Source: Alkalihalobacterium sp048323755
GTDB taxonomy: Bacteria; Bacillota; Bacilli; Bacillales; Bacillaceae_F
Reading direction: 5' to 3'
Length of the DNA stretch: 64,000 nucleotides
Assembly: GCF_048323755.1 (NCBI RefSeq)
Contig: NZ_JBLWFS010000002.1
Location: forward strand, 186,001 to 250,000
The notes beneath the pieces are model-generated. The model ran no database searches, had not been told where the DNA came from, and saw nothing but the letters and a program-made list of their open reading frames with translations. How positions within the stretch are numbered: position 1 is the stretch's first letter; every line of letters begins with the position of its first letter. Positions 53,468 to 61,341 of this stretch are shown piece by piece. Made by a program: the position numbers and the translations under genes.

Positions 53468-53839
53468 TTGGCATACCGTGGTATATTTGGATCCATGCTT
53501 TATGGTCTAATCGGTGTATTGTTTATTGCTGTTGCCTTTAGCTTTGTTATTTCATTAATATTATCATTCAGTTCTTTAACTGAAGCATCATTTTCTTGGT
53601 TTATTCTTATCGTATCCTTTTTAGCACTTTTCATCGGTGGAATGATTGCTGGTGTTAAAGCCAAAGAAAAGGGGTGGATGGTAGGAGCAGGTACTGCGCT
53701 TTTATTTACAGTAATCACATTATTGATCCAATATTTAGGATACAATTCAACCTTTACTATGGAACAGTATTTATATCATGGCGGCTATTTACTCGCTTCG
53801 GTCTTCGGTGGAATAATAGGCGTTAATTTAGGAAAATAA
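53468..53839 (+). CDS. TIGR04086 family membrane protein (YrzE)
   Basis: This 123-residue protein has four membrane spans (about 5-30, 36-58, 65-85, 100-121) and the pattern GGMIAGVKAKEKGWMVGAGT between the second and third. The family is found in sporulating Firmicutes near yajC; its function is unknown. The start is TTG (53468-53470), 6 nt after AAAGGAGAG; a TTG six codons upstream overlaps that site. Confidence 0.85.
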   Translation: MAYRGIFGSMLYGLIGVLFIAVAFSFVISLILSFSSLTEASFSWFILIVSFLALFIGGMIAGVKAKEKGWMVGAGTALLFTVITLLIQYLGYNSTFTMEQYLYHGGYLLASVFGGIIGVNLGK

Positions 53840-53849
53840 AAAAAGCGCA

Positions 53850-53900
53850 AGCGCCCGTTTTGCGAAGCCTCGCTAGTCGCTCAACACTGGAGCTAGACAT
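53850..53900. repeat. Short copy of repeat family A
   Basis: AAAGCGCAAGCGCCCGTTTT, then CTCGCTAGTCGC and ACTGGAGCTAGACATC show the start and end of a family A module with the middle missing. It lies directly after the TIGR04086 gene. Confidence 0.6.
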
Positions 53901-53942
53901 CTTCAAATTTTATGCTTTCTTATCTTTTAAAAATGAAACAAG

Positions 53943-53983
53943 CTGTCTTTTAAGAATGCTATAACTTAAGGGACAGTTTTTTT
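53943..53983 (+). terminator. Intrinsic terminator after the TIGR04086 gene
   Basis: A 12-bp stem (53943-53954 with 53965-53976, two G-U pairs) runs into TTTTTTT on the plus strand. Confidence 0.8.
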
Positions 53984-54037
53984 ATTTCCATGCTACAATC
54001 TTTACCTCAAACAATAAACTGTACCTATCTATACAAA

Positions 54038-54116
54038 CAAAAAAAGAGACTGACTATATTAAGGCTCAGTTACTTCTACACACCGTAGATTTAAGCCTTA
54101 AGAGTCAGTCTCTTTT
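54038..54116 (-). terminator. Large terminator hairpin after yajC
   Basis: The arms 54103-54116 and 54042-54055 pair perfectly (AAAAGAGACTGACT and its complement), with AAGGCT/AGCCTT pairing further in and seven Ts on the minus strand. It ends queA-tgt-yajC. Confidence 0.85.
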
Positions 54117-54123
54117 ATGTAGA

Positions 54124-54387
54124 TCAATCTGGGTTTACAACTTCACGTACCGCGTTACGATCAAACGTAAGCTTACGGTTATCGTTTACAAGAATAACCA
54201 TGATGTCTTCGTCGATTGAATCGATGACACCATGCATGCCGCCAATTGTGATAATTTTATCACCTTTTTGTAAGGCTGCATGCATTTCACGAATTGCTTT
54301 TTGACGCTTTTGCTGTGGACGAATGAGTAAAAACCAGAAGATTGCAAACATCAGCAGCAACGGTAAAATAGTACCTAGCATTTCCAT
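54124..54387 (-). CDS. yajC: Preprotein translocase subunit YajC
   Basis: This 87-residue protein has one N-terminal span (about 4-22), the RPQQKRQKAIREM stretch and a small beta domain (GDKIITIGGMHGVIDSIDED). YajC associates with SecDF. It lies 82 bp after tgt. Confidence 0.96.
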   Translation of the reverse strand: MEMLGTILPLLLMFAIFWFLLIRPQQKRQKAIREMHAALQKGDKIITIGGMHGVIDSIDEDIMVILVNDNRKLTFDRNAVREVVNPD

Positions 54388-54469
54388 GTTAATTTCCCCC
54401 CTTTATAAAGTATAATGTTTTTCGTTTTGTTCAAAAAGACGATCATACGATCATTTTCTTTGAACGATT

Positions 54470-55609
54470 TTAGAAGTTTTTCGCATTAGGCTTATTAAAT
54501 CCATATTGTTCGAAAAACTCTTCTTTGAAGTCAAGAAGACGGTCTTCACGAATTGCTTGTCTCACTTGTTCCATTAATTTTATCAGGAAATAAAGATTAT
54601 GGTAAGAGCTAAGTCGAAATCCGAAAGTTTCCTCACATTTTACAAGATGTCGAATATAGGCACGACTATAATTTTTACATACATGACAATCACAATTTTC
54701 ATCAAGAGGTCGATAATCTCTAGCATATTTTGCATTACGAACAACAAGACGTCCCGTGCTAGTCATACATGTACCATTCCTGGCAATACGTGTCGGTAAT
54801 ACACAGTCAAACATATCAATTCCTCGAATGGCACCATCGATAAGAGCGTCCGGTGAACCTACCCCCATTAAATAACGAGGCTTATTTGTCGGTAAAAGTG
54901 GTGTAGTAAATTCCAACACTCGATTCATAACATCTTTCGGTTCACCTACGGATAAACCGCCAATTGCATAGCCCGGAAAATCCAGTGAGACGAGATCAGC
55001 AGCACTTTGCTTACGGAGTTCCTCATATTCTCCACCTTGGACAATTCCGAATAACGCCTGGTCCTCTGGTCGTTTATGAGCCTTTAAACACCTCTCAGCC
55101 CAACGGCTCGTCCGTTCAACAGAGCTTTTCATATAATCATATTCTGCAGGGTATGGTGGGCACTCGTCAAACGCCATCATAATATCTGGTCCTAACGCAT
55201 TTTGGATCTCCATCGCGCCTTCAGGACTAAGGAATAACTTCTCTCCACTTAAATGATTTCTAAAATGGACACCCTCTTCTACGATCTTACGTAAATCACT
55301 TAAGCTGAAGACCTGAAATCCACCAGAATCGGTTAAGATGGGACGGTCCCAGTTCATAAATTTATGTAAACCACCTGCTTCTTTAACGATATCATGACCT
55401 GGTCGCAACCAAAGGTGGTACGTATTACTTAAAATAATTTGTGCGTTAATTTCTTTTAATTCTTCCGGACTCATCGTCTTCACTGTTGCTAATGTCCCAA
55501 CTGGCATAAAAATCGGTGTCTCAATTACACCATGGGGAGTATGAATTTTTCCTAGTCGAGCTCCAGACTGTTTACACGTTTTAATTAATTCATAGGTTAC
55601 GGCAGACAA
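54470..55609 (-). CDS. tgt: tRNA-guanine transglycosylase
   Basis: Tgt exchanges G34 for preQ1 in tRNAs with GUN anticodons. It has 379 residues; catalytic stretches include ILTDSGGFQVFSL (about 90-102) and IDGAIRGIDMFDCVLPTR (about 255-272, second Asp), and the zinc site is CDCHVCKNY with a downstream His. It begins TTG immediately after the queA stop (TAATTG), 10 nt from AGGAGG, so translation is coupled to queA. Confidence 0.97.
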   Translation of the reverse strand: MSAVTYELIKTCKQSGARLGKIHTPHGVIETPIFMPVGTLATVKTMSPEELKEINAQIILSNTYHLWLRPGHDIVKEAGGLHKFMNWDRPILTDSGGFQVFSLSDLRKIVEEGVHFRNHLSGEKLFLSPEGAMEIQNALGPDIMMAFDECPPYPAEYDYMKSSVERTSRWAERCLKAHKRPEDQALFGIVQGGEYEELRKQSAADLVSLDFPGYAIGGLSVGEPKDVMNRVLEFTTPLLPTNKPRYLMGVGSPDALIDGAIRGIDMFDCVLPTRIARNGTCMTSTGRLVVRNAKYARDYRPLDENCDCHVCKNYSRAYIRHLVKCEETFGFRLSSYHNLYFLIKLMEQVRQAIREDRLLDFKEEFFEQYGFNKPNAKNF

Positions 55610-56653
55610 TTAACGTTGCCCTCCTTCTCTAATAAACATAGCGTCACCGAAACTAAAAAAGCGATATTTATTTCGGACCGCATGTTCGTAAGCTGAAAGT
55701 ATATTTTTTCTTCCTGCCAATGCCGATACGAGCATGACTAGTGTTGACTTTGGAAGGTGAAAGTTTGTAATTAAAGAGTCAATGCCACGGTATGTATACC
55801 CAGGGTAAATAAAAATATCCGTCCATCCTGAAGCCGCTTCAAACTCTCCATCACGTTGGCTGGCAATCGTTTCTAGTGTTCGGGCGGACGTTGTTCCTAC
55901 AGCAGTAATTTTTCCACCTTGTTTCCTTACCTCGTTAAGAAGCGCAGCTGTTCCTTCGGTCATTTGATAAAACTCAGCATGCATCTCATGCTCTTCAATA
56001 CTCTCGACACTAACGGGTCTAAATGTACCTAAACCTACGTGCAACGTAATAAAAGCAAGGTGTACACCCTTTTCTCGAAGCTTCTCAAGAAGTTCCTCAG
56101 TAAAATGTAGCCCTGCAGTTGGTGCAGCTGCTGACCCGCGATGTTTAGCAAAGACGGTTTGATAACGATCTTGATCTTCAAGCTGTTCTTTAATATAAGG
56201 TGGAAGAGGCATTTCACCAAGAGAATCTAATATTTCATGAAAAATCCCTTCATACTGAAATTCGATAATTCTGCCACCATGATCAAGACTCTGCTTACAG
56301 ATGCCCCGAAGCTTTCCTTCACCGAAAACGAGTGTAGTCCCTTCTTTCACCTTTCTGCCTGGTTTTACTAGCGTTTCCCAAGAGTCACCTTCTAATTGTT
56401 TGAGAAGAAGAACTTCTACTTTAGCTCCTGTATCTTCTTTTATTCCAAACAGCCGAGCAGGAAGAACCCTCGTATCATTTAATACAAGACAGTCTCCTTC
56501 GTTAAAAAAGTCTACGATGTCGTAGAAGTGTTGGTCTTTTATTTCACCCGTTTCTTTATCCAAAACAAGCAGCCGTGATGCCGTTCGATCAAGTAAAGGG
56601 GTCTGAGCAATTAATTCTTCTGGTAAGTGAAAGTCAAAGTCGTTTACATTCAT
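55610..56653 (-). CDS. queA: S-adenosylmethionine:tRNA ribosyltransferase-isomerase
   Basis: QueA transfers the ribosyl part of SAM to preQ1-tRNA to make epoxyqueuosine. It has 347 residues: FDFHLPEELIAQTPLLDRTASRL-type N-terminus (positions 5-27), LNDTRVLPARLFG, AAPTAGLHFTEELL and TTSARTLETIAS. It is directly upstream of tgt, which acts one step earlier in the same queuosine pathway. Confidence 0.97.
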   Translation of the reverse strand: MNVNDFDFHLPEELIAQTPLLDRTASRLLVLDKETGEIKDQHFYDIVDFFNEGDCLVLNDTRVLPARLFGIKEDTGAKVEVLLLKQLEGDSWETLVKPGRKVKEGTTLVFGEGKLRGICKQSLDHGGRIIEFQYEGIFHEILDSLGEMPLPPYIKEQLEDQDRYQTVFAKHRGSAAAPTAGLHFTEELLEKLREKGVHLAFITLHVGLGTFRPVSVESIEEHEMHAEFYQMTEGTAALLNEVRKQGGKITAVGTTSARTLETIASQRDGEFEAASGWTDIFIYPGYTYRGIDSLITNFHLPKSTLVMLVSALAGRKNILSAYEHAVRNKYRFFSFGDAMFIREGGQR

Positions 56654-56732
56654 TTTATTCGTTCCTTTTCAAAATGATCAGATGTCAATCTTTATTAGCA
56701 TACATAAACGAAAACTTAAACACAAGTACAAC

Positions 56733-56951
56733 CTAACGAAATCGTCCGATGATCAATAAAATAAGTGAAATCACTACACTCAAAACAATGGAAGTAACAA
56801 TTGGAAAATAGAAAGTAGCATTTTCCTTTTTAATTAAGATGTCACCTGGCAACTTTCCCAGAGGTAATATTCTTCCCCCTACTTGCCACAAAATTCCGAT
56901 TACGATTAAAATGACACCAATCGTAATTAACAGCTTAGGCATATTGCTCAA
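56733..56951 (-). CDS. DUF2905 small membrane protein
   Basis: This 72-residue protein has two spans (about 6-24 and 48-69) around the conserved loop GRILPLGKLPGDILIKKENATFYFP (residues 26-50). Function unknown; it commonly lies next to ruvB. TTG start overlapping the ruvB stop (TTGA), 8 nt after GGAGGTG, which lies inside the last ruvB codons. Confidence 0.88.
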   Translation of the reverse strand: MSNMPKLLITIGVILIVIGILWQVGGRILPLGKLPGDILIKKENATFYFPIVTSIVLSVVISLILLIIGRFR

Positions 56952-57949
56952 GCTTCTGGCACCTCCATTTGAAAATGGTTATAGACTAAAGGTGTAACTA
57001 CTCTTCCACGGGGAGTTCTTTGTAAAAAGCCAATTTGAAGAAGGTATGGTTCATACACTTCCTCAATTGTTTCTGGTTCCTCACCAATTGTGGCTGCAAT
57101 CGTATCAATACCGACTGGACCACCACGAAACTTTTCAATAATCCCCATTAATAATTTATGATCAATATGATCCAATCCTAAACGGTCGACTTGCAGACGT
57201 TCTAAAGCGTGGTGAGCTAAGGATGCCGTTATTTGCCCATCTCCTTGTACTTGGGCAAAGTCACGGACTCGGCGGAGCAATCGGTTAGCAATCCTAGGTG
57301 TCCCTCGAGATCTCCTTGCAATTTCTAGTGCAGCATCTTCTCCTAGTTCTACTTCTAAAATGTCTGCAGTGCGTATAACAATTTGAGACAGTTCTTTTTC
57401 ATTGTAAAATTCAAGCCTTGATAAAACGCCAAAACGATCTCTCAATGGTGCTGACAATAACCCTGCTCTTGTCGTTGCACCAACAAGTGTAAATGGTGGT
57501 AAGTCTAAACGTACTGATCTAGCTGTTGGTCCTTTACCGATAACAATATCAATACAAAAGTCTTCCATCGCAGGATATAACACTTCTTCAACCACCCTGT
57601 TTAACCGGTGAATTTCATCGATAAACAAGACATCCCCAGGTTCTAAAGCTGTTAATACGGCCGCTAAATCACCTGGTCTTTCTATAGCTGGACCGGAAGT
57701 CGTTCTCATCTGAACTCCCATTTCATTCGCAATAATAGCAGACAAGGTTGTTTTACCAAGTCCTGGCGGGCCATATAAGAGGACATGATCTAAGCATTCT
57801 TGACGCATTTTTGCCGCTTCAATAAAGATCTTAAGGTTCTCTTTAACCTTCTCCTGCCCAATGTACTGAGAGAATTGTTGCGGACGGAGACTGCCCTCAA
57901 TCATGTCTTCTTCGATCTGCGATTGTGCAGAAATTATACGTTCTTCCAC
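56948..57949 (-). CDS. ruvB: Holliday junction branch migration helicase RuvB
   Basis: This 333-residue AAA+ motor of branch migration has Walker A GPPGLGKTT (about 60-68), Walker B FIDEIHRLN (about 109-117), sensor 1 VGATTRAGLLS and the C-terminal winged helix ending in QRTPRGRVVTPLVY. It lies 25 bp after ruvA. Confidence 0.98.
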   Translation of the reverse strand: MEERIISAQSQIEEDMIEGSLRPQQFSQYIGQEKVKENLKIFIEAAKMRQECLDHVLLYGPPGLGKTTLSAIIANEMGVQMRTTSGPAIERPGDLAAVLTALEPGDVLFIDEIHRLNRVVEEVLYPAMEDFCIDIVIGKGPTARSVRLDLPPFTLVGATTRAGLLSAPLRDRFGVLSRLEFYNEKELSQIVIRTADILEVELGEDAALEIARRSRGTPRIANRLLRRVRDFAQVQGDGQITASLAHHALERLQVDRLGLDHIDHKLLMGIIEKFRGGPVGIDTIAATIGEEPETIEEVYEPYLLQIGFLQRTPRGRVVTPLVYNHFQMEVPEA

Positions 57950-57974
57950 AGTTTTTCCTCCTGTCCGATTGTTA

Positions 57975-58589
57975 TTATAGCTTCAGCATGAGTTGTAGTG
58001 CTTTTTTTATGTATTGATCCGTTGTCGTCTGTTCTTTTTCCAGCTGTGGAACAATCTTATTAATTTCACGATCCACGTAGCCTAATGCTTTTAACGCCTC
58101 AACAGCTTCTTCTAGCTCCTTTGACGCAATATTGTTCTTAGGCTTACTAAATGCTTCCGATACATCTTGTTGAAAAAGATTTGATGCAAATTCATCTAAT
58201 TTACCTTTTAAATCTAAAATGATTTGCCTTGCCGTCTTTTTACCAACACCAGGAAATTTCACGAGAAACTTTTCATCTTCCTCTTCAATTGCATTAACCA
58301 GCTGTTCGGGTTGGCCCGAAGCAAGAATAGCTAAAGCACCTTTTGGTCCAATTCCAGAGACATTTAATAGCTTTTCAAATAAGTGTCGCTCTTTCCTTGT
58401 TTGAAAACCGTAAAGGCGGATTAAATCTTCTCTGACATGTTGGTATGTATAAATTTTACAGTCTTCATCTAATTCTTTTTGGAATATATAAGGGTTAGGA
58501 CAATGAATTTGATATCCTATCCCGTGAGTTTCAATTACGATATATTGAACATCTATATGGTCTACTTTTCCTTGAATATAATCAAACAA
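57975..58589 (-). CDS. ruvA: Holliday junction branch migration protein RuvA
   Basis: This 204-residue protein has an N-terminal OB fold (1-62), two helix-hairpin-helix motifs (LLNVSGIGPKGALAIL and LVKFPGVGKKTARQIIL) and a C-terminal RuvB-binding domain (about 155-204). As usual in Firmicutes there is no ruvC beside it; the resolvase is elsewhere. Confidence 0.98.
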   Translation of the reverse strand: MFDYIQGKVDHIDVQYIVIETHGIGYQIHCPNPYIFQKELDEDCKIYTYQHVREDLIRLYGFQTRKERHLFEKLLNVSGIGPKGALAILASGQPEQLVNAIEEEDEKFLVKFPGVGKKTARQIILDLKGKLDEFASNLFQQDVSEAFSKPKNNIASKELEEAVEALKALGYVDREINKIVPQLEKEQTTTDQYIKKALQLMLKL

Positions 58590-58782
58590 CCGACTCTCTC
58601 CCTTTTACTGCCATCTTTGTTAAACATTAATTACTAAGTTCAGCATATTCTAATCTTATGTAAAAAAACGAACATGTATTTCTATCTTATCATAATCAAC
58701 CTTTTTCATATAGTGTAAACACAACCTTCGCCCCTAAGGCTAAGTGTAATGTTCTGTTGAAGGAGATTCTTGATTTACTCGT

Positions 58783-58890
58783 ATTTTTCCCTTTAGCGCA
58801 CACTATTCTCTGCTTTTGGTTACTGCATTCTCCTAGTTTTTTCCTTTACTGCTCATCATTATGTGCTTTTCGTTCACGCTTTCTCGAATC
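58783..58890. repeat. Repeat family D: two diverged 53-nt units
   Basis: The cores CCTTTAGCG (58790) and CCTTTACTG (58843) lie 53 nt apart, and GCTTTTGGTT, TTCTCCTAG and CTCATCATT match the array at 47.4-47.55 kb. It lies in the 58590-58920 gap between ruvA and the bofC terminator; nothing else is evident there. Confidence 0.6.
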
Positions 58891-58918
58891 CTTTAACACA
58901 AGTAACAACATTAAACAT

Positions 58919-58944
58919 AAAAAAGACGTGAAGTTATCACGTCT
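58919..58944 (-). terminator. Intrinsic terminator after bofC
   Basis: An 8-bp stem (58937-58944 with 58924-58931) is followed by TTTTTTATG on the minus strand, 2 bp beyond the bofC stop. Confidence 0.88.
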
Positions 58945-58946
58945 CT

Positions 58947-59534
58947 TTACATTTCTGTTATTGCATATTTCTCTAATATTTTTAAAACTTCCTGATAATT
59001 TTCACGTGACATTACCGGAATTCCATTTTTTAATTCACTTTCGTGATGACTCTTTAATTTTTTCGTATTTATTTGGAAGAACGACTGGATGATTTTTTGA
59101 TCATCTGGTTTTCCTTCATAAATATTTAAAACTCCATCTTCTGAAATACCAAAATATCCATTAATTTTTAATAACGGTGATATATCATCTATCTCCTGTT
59201 TAAAAAGAATTTCTTCTTCATTTTGATCCACCAGTAACCATTGATCATAAAATGCCCAAAAATCTTCCATAGACCAAATGGTTTCTTCTACTACTTCTTC
59301 ACTTATTTCACCATCTAAATATACACGTTGTAATTTGACCTGTACCTTTTTGGGCCCTGAGTCTTCATTTTCAACCATTTTCATTACTGGAACTGCTGAC
59401 TTAGAAGCATGAGGTTGAATGGTCTTTACGCTTCCTGTTTGAAAACCTAAAAGCAGGACAAAACTTAAAGAAAATAGGACAGCTACAACCATATATTTTT
59501 TTGATATTTTCTTAATGATTTGACCGCCCTTCAT
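58947..59534 (-). CDS. bofC: Bypass-of-forespore protein BofC
   Basis: BofC is a forespore-secreted inhibitor of SpoIVB that delays pro-sigma-K processing. It has 195 residues: N-terminal signal/anchor span (about 12-32), then VKLQRVYLDGEISEEVVEE and the C-terminal FWAFYDQW ... GYFGISEDGVLNIYEG region typical of BofC. ATG 59532-59534 follows GGTGGTG at 6 nt; the open frame extends 18 codons upstream through a terminator hairpin without a ribosome site. Confidence 0.93.
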   Translation of the reverse strand: MKGGQIIKKISKKYMVVAVLFSLSFVLLLGFQTGSVKTIQPHASKSAVPVMKMVENEDSGPKKVQVKLQRVYLDGEISEEVVEETIWSMEDFWAFYDQWLLVDQNEEEILFKQEIDDISPLLKINGYFGISEDGVLNIYEGKPDDQKIIQSFFQINTKKLKSHHESELKNGIPVMSRENYQEVLKILEKYAITEM

Positions 59535-59552
59535 ATAATCACCACCATATAA

Positions 59553-59604
59553 AAAATAAAAGCATTTATTCATGATTATTCTAGCCATGAATAAATGCTT
59601 TTAT
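59553..59604 (-). terminator. Terminator hairpin just upstream of the bofC ribosome site
   Basis: A 19-bp perfect stem (59586-59604 with 59556-59574) with an 11-nt loop is followed by TTTTTTATAT on the minus strand. It ends only about 20 nt before the bofC start codon. It probably terminates the CoxA-like gene; how bofC is then transcribed is unclear. Confidence 0.85.
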
Positions 59605-59707
59605 CCGTAAAGTGATGAAATCCATTCCAATTGTTTAAGCTTTTATGAAGTTAAGGTATAAATTTACCATTACTGAACATGCTAGTACACAGAAGTAGTT
59701 ATGTATA

Positions 59708-59736
59708 TTGAACAGGAGAATTGATCTCCTGCTCAA
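59708..59736 (-). other. Stem-loop downstream of the CoxA-like gene
   Basis: A 12-bp stem (59725-59736 with 59708-59719, one G-U pair) has no T-run. It may stabilise the mRNA 3' end ahead of the terminator at 59553-59604. Confidence 0.5.
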
Positions 59737-59755
59737 CTTAATAATCTAAATACAA

Positions 59756-61030
59756 CTAGTTACGTGTACGTTCAAACGGTCGACCTGCTGCACGTCCCAA
59801 GTCTCTTACCATTTCAGTGAAAGTAGCACCTACTTCATCAAATGCTGCCCCGCCACGTAAACGGTCGTCCATTGTTCTAACACGTGTCATAGCATCTTTA
59901 TCTGTTACAACATGAACGTTTTTACCACGTACCATGTTTTCAATGTTGTTCTCAACTTTTTCCTCTAGTTTAGCTTGATTTTGTTTATCTGTTGCTTCAA
60001 CTGCAACTACAACTTCATCGTCATGCATAACTACACGGCAATCTCTAACACCGTCCATATTTTCTACAGAACGTTCAATTTCTTGAACTGTTTGTCCATC
60101 ATATCCACGGTGATAATTAGCTGTAGTTTGACCTTTCATTGTACGATTTTGACCACGTAATACTCCACGTTGGTCTACCATACCTTCACGGTTTCCACCA
60201 GTAATACCTGTAGCCCCTTGACGAGTCCCAGCTTGGCCGTGCATACCGGCTCCACGAGTACCAGCTTTACCTTGGATAGCAGCACCACGCGTTGCAGCTC
60301 CGCCCATTCCAGTATGAGCATCATCTAATGTTCCATGCGGTACTGCAGTTCCAGCACCAGTCATACCTGTTCTTCCAGCCATGCCACGTCCAGTGAATCC
60401 TGCACCACCCATACCTGTTCCACGCATGTCGTAGTTAGGTCCTGTAATTCGTTGGTTTATCGTTCTATCTGTGCCTCTTAGGCCAGCTCCACGGTCGTTA
60501 ACTCCTAATTGACCACCACGGATACCTTGCCCTTGACGTTGTTCAACGCCATAACCAGTAATACCTTGACGTCCAGCACGATTATTTGGTGTAAACATAT
60601 CCGTGATTGGACCTTCCCCTGTCCATCTAGCACCAGTTACTCCACGACCGCCAGCAGCTCCAGCTCCAGCTCCAGCTCCAGCTCCAGCTCCAGCTCCTGT
60701 CATCCCGTGTCCACCAGTTCCAGTTCCAGTTCCTGCTCCAGCGCCGCCAAATCCAGCACCACCGAACAATCCGCCACCAGCACCTGCTCCAGCGCCTGCT
60801 CCAGCAGCTCCCTGTCCAGCCATTCCAGCTCCACGGCCTTGACCAAATAATCCAACTTCACCATGAGCACCTGCTCCAGCAGCACCTTGTCTGCCAGCAT
60901 CTGTATAACCAATCTCTCGGTTAGCTGCACCAGCGCCACCCATATCTCTTGCTTGATTATCGACACCACATCCAGCTAAACCACCTATTATCATTGTTGC
61001 TGCAGTAATTGTGATCGCGAATTTTCGCAT
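59756..61030 (-). CDS. coxA: YhcN/YlaJ-family sporulation lipoprotein, CoxA-like, with long Gly/Ala repeats
   Basis: This 424-residue lipoprotein has a signal peptide with lipobox LAGC (Cys 21). Residues about 30-300 are a low-complexity Gly/Ala/Thr/Arg-rich region with GAGAGAGAGAG runs and many short GAGM/TGMTGAG-type repeats. The YhcN/YlaJ domain is C-terminal (about 310-424; VQEIERSVENMDGVRDCRVV and DDEVVVAVEATDKQNQAKLE). In B. subtilis CoxA (YrbB) lies next to safA and is a spore cortex protein, so order supports the symbol. The Gly/Ala expansion is the unusual part. An inverted repeat CCACT-ATA-AGTGG lies just before the AGGAGGAG site, and CATATTA about 35 bp further up could be a forespore -10. 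Confidence 0.87.
   Translation of the reverse strand: MRKFAITITAATMIIGGLAGCGVDNQARDMGGAGAANREIGYTDAGRQGAAGAGAHGEVGLFGQGRGAGMAGQGAAGAGAGAGAGGGLFGGAGFGGAGAGTGTGTGGHGMTGAGAGAGAGAGAGAAGGRGVTGARWTGEGPITDMFTPNNRAGRQGITGYGVEQRQGQGIRGGQLGVNDRGAGLRGTDRTINQRITGPNYDMRGTGMGGAGFTGRGMAGRTGMTGAGTAVPHGTLDDAHTGMGGAATRGAAIQGKAGTRGAGMHGQAGTRQGATGITGGNREGMVDQRGVLRGQNRTMKGQTTANYHRGYDGQTVQEIERSVENMDGVRDCRVVMHDDEVVVAVEATDKQNQAKLEEKVENNIENMVRGKNVHVVTDKDAMTRVRTMDDRLRGGAAFDEVGATFTEMVRDLGRAAGRPFERTRN
60656..60697. repeat. Hexanucleotide microsatellite in the CoxA-like gene
   Basis: There are seven tandem AGCTCC units (complement GGAGCT) in frame, encoding the Gly-Ala run. Six-base units keep the frame if copy number changes. 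Confidence 0.9.
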
Positions 61031-61216
61031 TTGTATCTCCTCCTTTCACCACTTATAGTGGCATTTTGTGATCCTTTTTAATCTGTTAATATGTAGGAAA
61101 AGAAGTAAAAACAAGGGCTTTAACTCTCAAAATTTTCATCCTGTTCATGGCTTTTTTTCGTAAACTTTGTTTAAGAATAGTTTTGGTGACTGACCTAGTT
61201 AGGGTCTTCCTTTGAA

Positions 61217-61250
61217 CCATAAGCCGTGCCAATGCTTGGCTTACGGTCCA
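61217..61250. other. Inverted repeat between coxA-like gene and safA
   Basis: TAAGCC and GGCTTA with inner GCCAA/TTGGC form a compact hairpin in the 61031-61341 gap. There is no T-run. Nothing else is evident in this gap apart from the safA terminator and the CoxA-like leader. Confidence 0.4.
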
Positions 61251-61282
61251 AAAAACAATAAGCAATGATGTATACGAAAACA

Positions 61283-61316
61283 ACCAAAAAAAGAGACAGC
61301 CTAATAACTGTCTCTT
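61283..61316 (-). terminator. Intrinsic terminator after safA
   Basis: A 9-bp stem (61308-61316 with 61291-61299) is followed by seven Ts on the minus strand. Confidence 0.92.
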
Positions 61317-61341
61317 CCTATATAAAATAATTAATTAATCA

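Noticed and set aside
60509..60850. Long Ser/Thr-rich and Pro/Ala-rich plus-strand frames opposite the CoxA-like gene
   Set aside because: They are the antisense reading of Gly/Ala codon repeats, with no start signals.
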